64,000 nt of DNA from Actinomycetes bacterium (GCA_023458095.1 JAEXAS010000009.1:310001-374000); one strand, 5' to 3'. Shown: positions 52,056-61,475, numbered from the stretch's first letter. A program made the numbers and translations. Notes: a model not told the origin generated them from the letters alone.

Positions 52056-52550
52056 TCAACTTGAGGAGTGTGATCCTTGCAGCAGCGCCAGCAATTCCGA
52101 CAATGCCGCGTCCACCGTCTGGACCCGGACCTGTTGCCGATCTCCACGCAGACTCAGCAAGGTCGCCCTGGTCAAACCATCGGGACCAGCCAGTCCGACC
52201 CACACCGTGCCGGGCGCATGTCCCTCCTGAGTATCCGGTCCGGCAACGCCGGTCACCGCGATCCCCCAGTCCGCACCGGTGAGGGTGCGCACTCCCACAG
52301 ACAGTGCCTCGGCGGTCTGGGCCGAGACCGCACCGTAAACATCGAGGACCTTCTGGTCCACGCCGCCCAGCGAGTGCTTCAGCGCCGTGGCGTAGACCAC
52401 CAGACCCCCCACATAGGTCTTGGACGCGCCAGGAACCGCTGTGATCGTGGCCCCGAGCAGACCGCCGGTCAGGGACTCAGCGGTCGCCACCGTCAGGCCT
52501 GCACCGATCAGGTGGGCAACAAGCTGCTCGGCGATCGCCTCAGGAGGCAT
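52056..52550 (-). CDS. cinA: CinA C-terminal domain protein (nicotinamide-nucleotide amidase)
   Basis: 164-residue stand-alone CinA_C domain, PncC type, which deamidates nicotinamide mononucleotide for NAD recycling. TVATAESLTGGLLGATIT and GVAGPDTQEGHAPGTVWVG are the signatures. The molybdopterin-like N-domain of full CinA is absent, as usual in actinobacteria. ATG at 52550 has AGGAGG-like sequence; it overlaps the end of pgsA by 11 nt. Confidence 0.9.
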   Translation of the reverse strand: MPPEAIAEQLVAHLIGAGLTVATAESLTGGLLGATITAVPGASKTYVGGLVVYATALKHSLGGVDQKVLDVYGAVSAQTAEALSVGVRTLTGADWGIAVTGVAGPDTQEGHAPGTVWVGLAGPDGLTRATLLSLRGDRQQVRVQTVDAALSELLALLQGSHSSS

Positions 52551-53151
52551 CGTCGGATTGGCTGGCTTTGCGCAGACGGATCGCATCGAAGACGTACATC
52601 ACGCCGGTAATCACGGTCAAGGCAAAGGCCACCGCCATCACGCCCCACGCCACGACGAACCACACCGGAGCCACCGCCCAGGTCTGGTCGATCGGGTACG
52701 GCAGGAACATCAGCAACGCGATCGACTGCATCACCGTCTTCAACTTGCCTGCCGGAGCAGCAGCCATGACTGCGTACTTCAGCATCACCACGCGCATCCA
52801 GGTGATCCCCCACTCCCGCAGCAGGATCAGGATGGTCACCCACCACGGCAGTTCGGCGAAGATGCTCAACAAGATGAAGGCCGCGCCGGTCAGCGCCTTG
52901 TCTGCGATCGGATCCCAAATCTTGCCGAAGTCACTGACCAGGTCGCACTTTCGCGCCAGGCGTCCGTCGAAGAAGTCGGTGATGATCGCCACCGCGAAGG
53001 TGATCGTGCCGGCCAGCCGCCACCCGAATCCCGTGGACGGATCAACCAGCATCAGCACCACGAAGACCGGCACCAAGATCAACCGAAGCACCGTCAGTGC
53101 ATTCGGTAACTGCGCAGGTATTGCGGATGACCGCAGCGATTCCGCGCCCAT
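52540..53151 (-). CDS. pgsA: CDP-diacylglycerol-glycerol-3-phosphate phosphatidyltransferase
   Basis: 203-residue membrane enzyme making phosphatidylglycerol phosphate. The CDP-alcohol motif is intact: DFFDGRLARK then GKIWDPIADKA, with the four conserved aspartates. Four to five membrane segments. ATG at 53151 has GGAGGGG upstream and overlaps the rimO stop as TAATG; GTG at 53163 is a less likely start. Downstream it overlaps cinA. Confidence 0.92.
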   Translation of the reverse strand: MGAESLRSSAIPAQLPNALTVLRLILVPVFVVLMLVDPSTGFGWRLAGTITFAVAIITDFFDGRLARKCDLVSDFGKIWDPIADKALTGAAFILLSIFAELPWWVTILILLREWGITWMRVVMLKYAVMAAAPAGKLKTVMQSIALLMFLPYPIDQTWAVAPVWFVVAWGVMAVAFALTVITGVMYVFDAIRLRKASQSDDAS

Positions 53152-54566
53152 TACCCCTCCCACTCCACGACGAGGTCCACTCCGTCGGTATCGGTGACCC
53201 TACTCCAACCCAAGGCTCCCTCAGAAACCTGGGAGCCACCTGTGGAGACGGTCACCATGCCATCGACTTCCGGGCCTTGATGAGCTGCTCTACCGAGGGC
53301 CACACCGTCGGCAGAAACCTCTTCCACAAGCACCTGCACGCGGCTTCCCAGCCGCTGCGCGGCCCGGTCCGCACTCACCTGCTCCACCACGGTGGCGATG
53401 CGATCCACGCGGTCGGCGATCACCTCAGGATCGATCTTGGGACGCAGTCGTGCACCCTCAGTGCCTTCCTCATCGGAATAGCCGAACACCCCCACCACAT
53501 CCAGTTGTGCGGTGCCCAGGAAGTCGGCAAGATCGTCGACCATGGCCTCGGTCTCACCGGGGAAACCGAGGATCACGTTGGCGCGGATACCGGCCTCAGG
53601 ACGGTCGGCGCGGATTCTGCCGATGAGGTCCAAGAAGGAATCGGCGTCTCCGAAGCGGCGCATTCGTCGCAGCAGTTCCGCCGAGGAATGTTGGAAGGGC
53701 AGGTCGAAGTAGGGCACCACGGTCGGCAGGGTGAGCATGGCGTGCAGCAAGGCAGGGTTGATCTCGGCCGGCTGTAGGTAGCTCACCCGGATCCAGTCCA
53801 GGCCTTCGACCACGCTGAGTTCAGCCAGCAGGCTCTCCAGGTTGGTTCCCACATCACGGCCGTAGCCGGTGGAGTTCTCGCTGACCAGCACCACCTCGCG
53901 GACGCCACTGTCGACCAGCCAGCGGGCTTCGGACACGATCTCGGCACTGGGACGAGACAGATACGAACCCCGGAAGCTGGGAATGGCACAGAAGGCACAG
54001 CGTCGATCGCATCCCGAGGCGATCTTCAACGGCGCACTGGGGCCACTACCCAAACGCTGCCGCAATACCCGCGGGCCATTCGCAGGGCCTCCGACGAGAT
54101 CACCATGCCCGGGAACCACCACTCCCACAGACCCCGCAGCGCGGGCCGCGGGCGCGATTGGCAACAGACTGCGCCGATCACGGGGAGCATGGGCGCTCAG
54201 CCGAGTGCCGTCGAGCACCGCGCGCAGCTTGGCCGCCACCTGCGGATAGTCGTCGAATCCGAGCACAGCGTCAGCCTCGGGCAGCGCCTCGGCCAGTTCG
54301 GAGCCATAACGCTCGGCCAGGCACCCGACGGCAACCACAGCCCGGGTGGTGTCGCCCTTCAGCTCCGCAGCGGCCAATAGGGTGTCGATGGAGTCCTTCT
54401 TAGCCGCATCGATGAAGCCACAGGTGTTGACCACCACCACAGCCGCTTGAGCCGGGTCGGTGACCAATTCGAAGCCGTCGGCAGCAAGGCGTCCGGCGAG
54501 TTCCTCGGAGTCCACCTCATTGCGAGCACATCCCAGGCTGATCAGGTGGACCGGTGTCAGATTCAC
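53151..54566 (-). CDS. rimO: Ribosomal protein S12 methylthiotransferase
   Basis: 471-residue radical-SAM enzyme that methylthiolates Asp in ribosomal protein S12. The N-terminal domain starts VHLISLGCARNEVDSEEL; the radical-SAM cluster is CDRRCAFCAIP; a TRAM domain closes the protein. Residues 115-170 form an insertion around APAARAAGSVGVVVPGHG. GTG at 54566 has TAGCGT exactly 6 nt upstream (leaderless). First gene of the rimO-pgsA-cinA group. Confidence 0.93.
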   Translation of the reverse strand: MNLTPVHLISLGCARNEVDSEELAGRLAADGFELVTDPAQAAVVVVNTCGFIDAAKKDSIDTLLAAAELKGDTTRAVVAVGCLAERYGSELAEALPEADAVLGFDDYPQVAAKLRAVLDGTRLSAHAPRDRRSLLPIAPAARAAGSVGVVVPGHGDLVGGPANGPRVLRQRLGSGPSAPLKIASGCDRRCAFCAIPSFRGSYLSRPSAEIVSEARWLVDSGVREVVLVSENSTGYGRDVGTNLESLLAELSVVEGLDWIRVSYLQPAEINPALLHAMLTLPTVVPYFDLPFQHSSAELLRRMRRFGDADSFLDLIGRIRADRPEAGIRANVILGFPGETEAMVDDLADFLGTAQLDVVGVFGYSDEEGTEGARLRPKIDPEVIADRVDRIATVVEQVSADRAAQRLGSRVQVLVEEVSADGVALGRAAHQGPEVDGMVTVSTGGSQVSEGALGWSRVTDTDGVDLVVEWEG

Positions 54567-54572
54567 CTGACC

Positions 54573-54578
54573 ACGCTA
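54573..54578 (-). promoter_or_regulatory. -10 hexamer of leaderless rimO
   Basis: TAGCGT on the minus strand exactly 6 nt before the GTG at 54566. Confidence 0.55.
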
Positions 54579-54594
54579 CCCCACGCCGAGGGTC

Positions 54595-56997
54595 TCAGCC
54601 CTCCCGGAGCGCGGCCAGCACCTCGTCGAGATCATCGGGTTTGACCAGGACCTCGCGGGGTTTGGAACCCTCGGAGGGACCCACGATGCCTCGGGTCTCC
54701 AGAATGTCCATCAGCCGTCCGGCCTTGGCGAAGCCAACCCGCAGTTTGCGCTGCAACATCGAGGTGGACCCCAGTTGCAGATCCACCACCAGTTGGCAGG
54801 CCTCCAAGACCAGTTCCAGGTCGTCGCCGATGTCCTCGGCGACCTTCTTGGACTCGACCGGGGCGTTGACATCCTCGCGGTATTGCGGTGACAACTGCTC
54901 GGTGACCTTCTTGACCACCGACCGAATCTCGGCCTCGGTCACCCAGGCCCCCTGGACGCGCAACGGCTTGGACTGCCCCATGGGTAGGAACAGGCCATCG
55001 CCTTGGCCGACCAGTTTCTCGGCACCGGGAGTGTCCAAAATGACGCGGGAGTCGGTCATCGAGGAGGTCGCGAATGCCAGGCGGGAGGGCACATTGGCCT
55101 TGATCAGGCCGGTGACCACGTCGGTTGAGGGACGCTGGGTCGCCAGCACCAGGTGGATGCCCGCGGCCCGAGCCAACTGGGTGATGCGCACGATCGAATC
55201 CTCGACGTCGCGAGGAGCGACCATCATCAGATCGCTGAGCTCATCGACGATCACCAGTAGATAGGGATACGGCGCCAGTTCGCGCTCCGATCCCGGCGGC
55301 AGGCTCACCTGTCCGGCCCGAACCGCCTTGTTGAAGTCATCGACATGGCGGAAGCCGAAGCTGGCCAGATCGTCGTAGCGGGCGTCCATCTCGCGAACCA
55401 CCCACTGCAGCGCCTCGGCGGCCTTCTTCGCACTGGTGATGATCGGAGTGACCAGGTGCGGAATGCCCTCATAGTGGGTCAGTTCCACGCGTTTGGGGTC
55501 CACCAGCAACAGCCGCACCTCTTCGGGTGTGGCGCGCATCAGAATGGAGGTGATCATCGAGTTGACGAAGCTGGACTTGCCCGAGCCGGTGGCACCGGCC
55601 ACCAGCAGGTGCGGCATCTTGGCCATATTGGCCACCACATAGCCACCCTCGACGTCCTTGCCGAGCCCGACCGTCATCGGGTGATGGTCGTTGCGGGCGC
55701 GATTGGAGCGCAGCACGTCACCCAAGGAGACGATCTCCTTATCGGCATTGGGGATCTCGATTCCGATCGCCGACTTTCCTGGGATCGGCGACAGGATGCG
55801 CACATCGGCAGAGGCGACCGCGTAGGCGATGTTCTTGCTCAGGGCGGTGACCTTCTCGACCTTGACCGCCTTGCCCAGCTCGACCTCGTAGCGGGTCACG
55901 GTCGGGCCACGGGTGTAGCCGGTCACCTGGGCGTCGATCTCGAACTGCCGCAGCACGTCGGTCAGACTCTTGACCACCGAATCGCTGGCTGCGGTACGCG
56001 CCTTGGGCACGCTGCCCGGTTTCAGGATCGCCGGATCGGGAAGCTCATAGACGACATCGCCGCTGAGTACGGGTTGTTCAGCGCGCAGCGGCGCCGAGGA
56101 AATCTCCGGCACCGCGGGCGGAGCTTCGACCGGCTGGCGGCGGCGGCCAGGCTTGACCGGCTCCTCAACGGCGACAGTCTCTTCGGCGTCGACCGCGGTA
56201 TCGCCGTCCTCGAGCAGCGGGGTGTCGTAGGCACGGTGATTGAGGCCGTATTCAATGTCATCGGACGGCTCAGGCTTGATTCGGCCGAACAGCTCCTTGG
56301 CCTGGTGCCCGACCTCGTTCAGCGGAATGCCCAGCACGACCAGCAGGCCGGCGACGGCCAGGATCACCAACAACGGGACCGCAACCCAGACTCCGACCAA
56401 CTCCACCAAGGGCGAGGACGAGAGGAATCCCAAGAAACCACCGGCGGCACGAACGTGGGCGGGGGCATTGCCAGCCGGCATCCCGCGCGCGATGTGAATC
56501 ACACCGAGCACCCCGAACAAGGTGGCGGTCCAGCCGATGACCTGGCGTCCGGCCGATCCGTGTCGCTCGGGGTGTCGGAAGGTGCGCCAGGCGATGGCCA
56601 CGGCCACGACCGGGACGGCGTAGGCGAAGACTCCCACCACGGTGGTGACACCGATAGCAATCCAGGCGCCCAGGGCGCCGGGCAACCCGAACCAGAACTC
56701 CGCAGCGATCAGCAGCGCGAATAACAGGAGGGCGAAAGCCGAGCCGTCATGGCGCTGCTCAGGCTCAAGGTCCTTCACCGACGGGGCGAGAACCCGGATA
56801 CCCGAACCCACCACGCCGGCGACGCCGCGCCAGATCGCCACCAGGCCGCGGCCCAGTGCCGACATTGCCTTGGACAGCCCCGAGGGCTCCGGCTGCTTAC
56901 GGGTCGTTCTCTTCTTACTTCCGGAGCTTCGGGAGGCGCTTTGACGCGAAGATGCGCTGCTGCGGCTCCGCGAAGGGGAAGACGCGCGGGTCGCCAT
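54595..56997 (-). CDS. ftsK: DNA translocase FtsK
   Basis: 800-residue chromosome translocase at the division septum. A basic Ser/Arg-rich N-terminus is followed by four membrane segments (about 66-225), a linker, then the motor with Walker A GATGSGKSS (Lys about 474) and Walker B LLLVIVDELSDLM, and the C-terminal gamma winged-helix domain (LLQRKLRVGFAKAGRLMD minus its start). ATG at 56997 has TAAGTT exactly 6 nt upstream (leaderless). 28 nt separate it from rimO. Confidence 0.95.
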   Translation of the reverse strand: MATRASSPSRSRSSASSRQSASRSSGSKKRTTRKQPEPSGLSKAMSALGRGLVAIWRGVAGVVGSGIRVLAPSVKDLEPEQRHDGSAFALLLFALLIAAEFWFGLPGALGAWIAIGVTTVVGVFAYAVPVVAVAIAWRTFRHPERHGSAGRQVIGWTATLFGVLGVIHIARGMPAGNAPAHVRAAGGFLGFLSSSPLVELVGVWVAVPLLVILAVAGLLVVLGIPLNEVGHQAKELFGRIKPEPSDDIEYGLNHRAYDTPLLEDGDTAVDAEETVAVEEPVKPGRRRQPVEAPPAVPEISSAPLRAEQPVLSGDVVYELPDPAILKPGSVPKARTAASDSVVKSLTDVLRQFEIDAQVTGYTRGPTVTRYEVELGKAVKVEKVTALSKNIAYAVASADVRILSPIPGKSAIGIEIPNADKEIVSLGDVLRSNRARNDHHPMTVGLGKDVEGGYVVANMAKMPHLLVAGATGSGKSSFVNSMITSILMRATPEEVRLLLVDPKRVELTHYEGIPHLVTPIITSAKKAAEALQWVVREMDARYDDLASFGFRHVDDFNKAVRAGQVSLPPGSERELAPYPYLLVIVDELSDLMMVAPRDVEDSIVRITQLARAAGIHLVLATQRPSTDVVTGLIKANVPSRLAFATSSMTDSRVILDTPGAEKLVGQGDGLFLPMGQSKPLRVQGAWVTEAEIRSVVKKVTEQLSPQYREDVNAPVESKKVAEDIGDDLELVLEACQLVVDLQLGSTSMLQRKLRVGFAKAGRLMDILETRGIVGPSEGSKPREVLVKPDDLDEVLAALREG

Positions 56998-57003
56998 GAG
57001 GCC

Positions 57004-57009
57004 AACTTA
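57004..57009 (-). promoter_or_regulatory. -10 hexamer of leaderless ftsK
   Basis: TAAGTT on the minus strand exactly 6 nt before the ATG at 56997. Confidence 0.6.
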
Positions 57010-57083
57010 GGTGATGGCGCCCACCAAACGCGGTTTCCACGCCGAGCGGGGACTCATTGGTCCTGCCCAGGCGCCGCACCGGG

Positions 57084-58031
57084 TCAGAAGTGCTTCCAGC
57101 CCAGCGTTTCCAGATCGGGCTCGGCACCGTCCACCAGCACCGCAGGGTCACCAGGCAGCACCCGACCCAGCACGGTCCAGCCGTCCGGCACCTGATTGGG
57201 GGCGAAGGTGGCTACCAGGGCGTGGTCATCGCCGCCGGTGAGCTGAAAGACCAGCGGATCGCCACCGCCCACAGCGGCCGCTACAGCTTGCTGCGGCTCG
57301 GCGATCTCGAAGGCACTGGAGTCCAGATCGACGCACACCCCTGAGGCGCGACACAGATGCCCCAGATCGGCCAGCAGCCCATCGGAGATGTCGATCATGG
57401 CTCCGGCACCGGCGTCGGCAGCGATGCGTCCCTGGCCGTAGGGCACCTCGGGTACGCGGTGGGCCACCACGACTGCTGCCGGAGATCGGAAACCGCGAGT
57501 CAACACGGCAAGGCCCGCTGCGGCCCAGCCGAGCCGCCCGGTCATGGCCACCACCTCGCCGGGCTTGGCGCCGGCCCGGGTGATCGGCTCACGTCCGCGT
57601 TGGTCGGCCAACACCGTTACCGTGACCACAATGACCGGCGCCGAGGTCAGATCACCGCCCACCAGCGCCACACCGGCCCGGTCCGCCTCGATGGCGACCC
57701 CCTCGGCGAATCCGTCGACCCACTCGACTGCGGTCTGGGACGGCAGCGCCAGGCTGATCACAATGCCGACCGGAACCGCCCCCATCGCCTCAGCATCGGC
57801 GACGCAGGCAGCGACCGCCTTGCGGCCGACATCCTGTGCCGCCGACCAGGAGCGCCGAAAATGCACGTCCTCCACCATCGTGTCGGTGGACACCGCCAGG
57901 TCGCCGGCCAAGCGCAATACCGCAGCATCGTCGCCGACGCCGACCTGCTCGGCGGCGCTCGGGGAACGGTGGGCCGTGATGCGATCGATCAGCGCGAACT
58001 CGCCCAGCTCAGCGATGGACGTGCCGGCCAT
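57084..58031 (-). CDS. thiL: Thiamine-monophosphate kinase
   Basis: 315-residue enzyme that phosphorylates thiamine monophosphate to the active diphosphate. Signatures are GVGDDAAVL (metal/ATP loop), STDTMVEDVHF, GGDLTSAPVIVVTVTV and MIDISDGLLADL. It lies 3 nt after ddl, so the two are likely one transcript. ThiL next to ddl is seen in other actinobacteria. Confidence 0.93.
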   Translation of the reverse strand: MAGTSIAELGEFALIDRITAHRSPSAAEQVGVGDDAAVLRLAGDLAVSTDTMVEDVHFRRSWSAAQDVGRKAVAACVADAEAMGAVPVGIVISLALPSQTAVEWVDGFAEGVAIEADRAGVALVGGDLTSAPVIVVTVTVLADQRGREPITRAGAKPGEVVAMTGRLGWAAAGLAVLTRGFRSPAAVVVAHRVPEVPYGQGRIAADAGAGAMIDISDGLLADLGHLCRASGVCVDLDSSAFEIAEPQQAVAAAVGGGDPLVFQLTGGDDHALVATFAPNQVPDGWTVLGRVLPGDPAVLVDGAEPDLETLGWKHF

Positions 58032-58034
58032 CAG

Positions 58035-59153
58035 TTACAGGGCCCGCGGGCCGAGTCCGGCGAGCTTTCCGGAGATGCCGCCGGCGGCGCGCAGGGCAGC
58101 ACCGTTCTCGAAGGTCTCCGACGCTCCGCGCGCAAGCTGCTCCTTGGCCTCAGCGATCATCCCGTGCAGAATCGCGGCCGGGGGCATGTCTGGCCACAGA
58201 TAAAGCGCCATCGCACCGGGAATCGAGTTCACCTCGTTGACGTAGACGTTCTCGCCGTCACAGAGGAAATCCACCCGACAGATACCGCTCAGCCCGGTCG
58301 CCTGCTGCACGCGCAGCGCGGCCTGCTTCATCGCCTCGGTGACCGAATCAGGCACCTGGGCAGGCAACTCGCGGGGGGCATTGGTCAGCCCGTCGCTGGC
58401 CATGTACTTATTGCTGTAGTCGTAGATCGCGGTCGCCGTCGAGCGGGTGGGCTTCTCCACCAGGGACGCAGCGAACTGCGGATGCGTGATGAAGGAGATG
58501 TTCAGGTCGAACAGGTCCTTGCGGTAAGGCTCGATCACCGCACCGTCGCGCAGGTAGGGGCTGGTGGTGGTCAACGCCACGGCAGTCTCGTAGCTGTCGA
58601 CGACCTCGATGCCGATCGAGGACCCGCCGAAGCGGGGCTTGACGATGTAGGGCGGCTCGAAGTCCGGTTCCCAGCCCGCCACGACCAGACGTCGCGGCAG
58701 AGCGGGCAGCTTCACCTCGGCCATGAGCGCCCCGAAGGCGTACTTGTCCATGCCCAAAGCGGCCGCAGCCGGCGTGGAACCGGTGGCCGGAACGTCCATC
58801 ATCGCGAACAGGCTTTGGGCGCCACCGCTCTCCCCTGCTCCGCCATGCAGCGCCAGCAGCACCACGCCCAACTCGACCGGACGCTTGCGCATGCCCTTCA
58901 CCGGCTGAAAGCTCATGGCACCGTGCGCCAGGCGGATCTCCAACTCGGTGCTGCCCTTGGGCGCACCCTCCAGATAGTCGCGCGCTTCGGTGGCAGCCGG
59001 CACCAGATGCCAGGAGCCGCCCCGATCCCAGTACACGCATTGCACCTGGTCGCCGGCCTCGACCAGCACTCGTTCACACTGCAGACCGGTCAGAATGGAG
59101 ATGTCGTGCTCCGCCGACGGACCTCCGAACAGCACGGTAATCAGTTCACTCAC
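58035..59153 (-). CDS. ddl: D-alanine-D-alanine ligase
   Basis: 372-residue ATP-grasp ligase making the D-Ala-D-Ala end of peptidoglycan precursors. FGGPSAEHDISILTG at the start, LHGGAGESG, VKPRFGGSSIGIEVV and VNEVNSIPGAMALYLW are conserved. The residue in the omega-loop region is not clearly diagnostic of D-lactate activity. GTG at 59153 has AAGG about 10 nt upstream. Neighbouring MurF-like ligase would use its product. Confidence 0.92.
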   Translation of the reverse strand: MSELITVLFGGPSAEHDISILTGLQCERVLVEAGDQVQCVYWDRGGSWHLVPAATEARDYLEGAPKGSTELEIRLAHGAMSFQPVKGMRKRPVELGVVLLALHGGAGESGGAQSLFAMMDVPATGSTPAAAALGMDKYAFGALMAEVKLPALPRRLVVAGWEPDFEPPYIVKPRFGGSSIGIEVVDSYETAVALTTTSPYLRDGAVIEPYRKDLFDLNISFITHPQFAASLVEKPTRSTATAIYDYSNKYMASDGLTNAPRELPAQVPDSVTEAMKQAALRVQQATGLSGICRVDFLCDGENVYVNEVNSIPGAMALYLWPDMPPAAILHGMIAEAKEQLARGASETFENGAALRAAGGISGKLAGLGPRAL

Positions 59154-59191
59154 CTAAAACGCCTTCCCAACTCAGCCTTGTGCACGCAGTC

Positions 59192-60718
59192 TCACGCGTA
59201 ATGATCCGGCAGGTCATTCTCGTACAGAACGACATCATGCTCTTTCAGACGCGCGGAGACAGCCTCGGTCGCCTCATCGCGGCTTTCGAAACACAGTACT
59301 TCGCCCGGGCCCTCGGACGCACCACTGAGCAGGGCACGCCGATTGGTCCAGCCCACCACCACCAAGGTGTGCTGCGGCCGGCTCACCACCAAGCGGGCCA
59401 GATCGGCATTGCGTTGTGCCTGGTTAGCACCCAATTCGACCATTCCTGGCGTCACCACATACAGCCGGCCGTCCCCACCCAAACGAGCGGCCGCCCCACG
59501 CACCGCGTGAGCGGCGCCGGTGGGATTGGAGTTGTAGGTGTCGTCGATGACCGCAATTCCCTGGGGGCTTTGCACCAATTCGGCCCGATGCGGTGCACTG
59601 GGCAAAGCCCGGTTGGCGAACAGGGCCGCCGTGACCGGAACGTCTAGGGCCAGCGCGACGCCGATGGCGCAGGCCAAGTTGATGGGATGACCGAACTGCT
59701 GGGCCGGAAGCTGGGTCAGTTCCGCACCCCTGATCACGATGCGCCAGGCATCCTCGACCAAGGCCACCGCGACATCGGCTTCGGCGGCGCCCTGGGTGGA
59801 GCAGCGCACCACGGTGCGCTCGGCCTCCAGAGAGTCGGCCAGTGCGGCCAACTCCGGTTCGTCGATGTTGAGCACGATGGCCGGTGCGGACTCGGTGATC
59901 TCGGTCTTGGCCCGCACGATGGTCGCCCGATCCTTCATGCGCGAGAGGTGGGCCTCCCCGATGGAGGTGATCACAGCCACCGACGGCGGAAAGGCCGTGC
60001 ACAGCTTGCGGATCTCACCAGGGCCGTAGGTGCCCATCTCGGCCACCAGCACCGCGGTGCCGGGACGAAGCTGGTCGTTGATGGTGCGCGACAGACCCAT
60101 CAGATTGTTGAAACTGCCCGGGCTGGCCAACACGGTCTGCGACGCCGACAACACGAAATCGACGTAGAGCTTGGTGGAGGTCTTGCCGTAGGAGCCGGTG
60201 ATGCCGACCACAGTGGGGTTCACCTTGGCCAAGATCTGTTCGGCCTGCCGCACGAAGCGCGACGCCAAGGAGGTCTCGATCGGGCTCATGATGGCCAAAG
60301 CCAGATCCACCAGCAGGGGGGTCGCCAGTGCCACCACGACGGTCAGCGGCGCCAGCAGCAGGAACGCCAGCCCCACAGCGATCAGTTCCAGCACCGCCAC
60401 TGCGGCCACAAGGCGCTTGACCCGGGCGGTGAACACCAACGGCTTGGCACCGCGAAGGCCCAGGCCCACCGGCCAGTACGCCACCACCAGAGCCGAACCG
60501 ATCGCCAGCGGTGCCGCCCAGAAACCGGCCAGAGCGAAGAGCACCGCAACGGCAGCCAAGCCAGCGTTCACCGGCCGCTTCACTAGCCACAGTCCTGCGA
60601 AGCTGGTCGCCTCCCCCGGCACGTAGTGCTCGCGCTGGGCGACCCGCAACCAGCGGATATCGGCGACCACGATGGCCGCAATCGCAGCAGCCAGAACGAA
60701 CCAGTTCAGCAGATTCAT
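59192..60718 (-). CDS. Membrane-anchored MurF-like Mur ligase
   Basis: 508-residue Mur ligase with an unusual N-terminus: instead of the MurF substrate domain, the first about 150 residues carry three to four membrane segments (around 4-21, 52-85, 103-143). The ATPase domain has GITGSYGKTSTK (P-loop 172-181) and SFNNLMGLSRTIND; the C-terminal domain has DDTYNSNPTGAAHA and GMVELG, both MurF-like. It is probably an accessory MurF acting at the membrane; the canonical murF would be in the division cluster elsewhere. Overlaps the upstream hydrolase by 4 nt and precedes ddl by 38 nt. Confidence 0.8.
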   Translation of the reverse strand: MNLLNWFVLAAAIAAIVVADIRWLRVAQREHYVPGEATSFAGLWLVKRPVNAGLAAVAVLFALAGFWAAPLAIGSALVVAYWPVGLGLRGAKPLVFTARVKRLVAAVAVLELIAVGLAFLLLAPLTVVVALATPLLVDLALAIMSPIETSLASRFVRQAEQILAKVNPTVVGITGSYGKTSTKLYVDFVLSASQTVLASPGSFNNLMGLSRTINDQLRPGTAVLVAEMGTYGPGEIRKLCTAFPPSVAVITSIGEAHLSRMKDRATIVRAKTEITESAPAIVLNIDEPELAALADSLEAERTVVRCSTQGAAEADVAVALVEDAWRIVIRGAELTQLPAQQFGHPINLACAIGVALALDVPVTAALFANRALPSAPHRAELVQSPQGIAVIDDTYNSNPTGAAHAVRGAAARLGGDGRLYVVTPGMVELGANQAQRNADLARLVVSRPQHTLVVVGWTNRRALLSGASEGPGEVLCFESRDEATEAVSARLKEHDVVLYENDLPDHYA

Positions 60719-61452
60719 GCCGTCACACTCCTCAACGCCGTACGCAGCGGCCCGGCCAGGTGATCATCGAGTTGGTGGGTAGCGCCGTCCACGACCGTAA
60801 GTTCGGCGCACTCGCCCAGGATTTCTTGAGCCGCGTGGGCAACCGCCACCGGGACCTCGGTATCGTCCGCGCCCCACACCATTCGCACCGGAATACCGGC
60901 CTGGGCGATCGCGCGAAGTTGCTCGGCGTAACCCTCATTGACCGCGCTCACCATGATGGTGCGCATCACGCCGACCGCGGCGCGATAGTCCGCAGAGCCG
61001 TAGCGCTGACGGTAGCTCTCCATACGCTCGTCACTGATCAGTTTGTGGGCATACAGCCACCGCACGACCCGATAGGCGAGCTTGGGTTTCCCGCCGGTAC
61101 TGCGCCGTAGCAGGGGAACCCCGGTGAGCACCAAGGCACTGACCCGTTCCGGGGCCAAGGCGGCCATCTGCACGGCGATGCGTCCACCGAAGGAATGCCC
61201 GGCCAGCACCAGCGGCTGCCCTTGGGGTAGTCCGGCCAGCAGAGCCTGGGCGTAGTCGGCGGTGGTCCAGGCTGTTGGCGGGGCGCTGGTGGCACCGAAG
61301 CCGGAAAGGTCGAAGGCGACGGCGTCCTGGTCGAAAAGCACCGGTTCCCAGTCGCGTCGGCTGCGTCCCCAGCCGTGCAGGGCCCAGATCCGCGATTCGG
61401 CCTCACCGTATCGCTCGGCCATCATTCCGGTTCCGGGTACGGATATCAGCAC
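60715..61452 (-). CDS. Alpha/beta hydrolase
   Basis: 245-residue alpha/beta-hydrolase. The nucleophile elbow is GHSFGG; the oxyanion segment is LHGWGRSRRDWEP; the Asp is in WGADDTEVP and the His in GATHQLDD. No signal peptide. Substrate unknown. GTG at 61452 is chosen because TAAGAT lies exactly 6 nt upstream; TTG at 61458 would be before the transcript start. Its stop overlaps the start of the MurF-like ligase (ATGA), so a shared cell-envelope role is suggested. Confidence 0.82.
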   Translation of the reverse strand: MLISVPGTGMMAERYGEAESRIWALHGWGRSRRDWEPVLFDQDAVAFDLSGFGATSAPPTAWTTADYAQALLAGLPQGQPLVLAGHSFGGRIAVQMAALAPERVSALVLTGVPLLRRSTGGKPKLAYRVVRWLYAHKLISDERMESYRQRYGSADYRAAVGVMRTIMVSAVNEGYAEQLRAIAQAGIPVRMVWGADDTEVPVAVAHAAQEILGECAELTVVDGATHQLDDHLAGPLRTALRSVTA

Positions 61453-61458
61453 CCGCAA

Positions 61459-61464
61459 ATCTTA
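61459..61464 (-). promoter_or_regulatory. -10 hexamer of leaderless hydrolase-MurF-like operon
   Basis: TAAGAT on the minus strand exactly 6 nt before the GTG at 61452. Confidence 0.6.
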
Positions 61465-61475
61465 GCCGAAGCCGA

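Noticed and set aside
57357..59201. 614-codon open frame on the plus strand
   Set aside because: Antisense of thiL and ddl, both clear orthologues; no domain visible.
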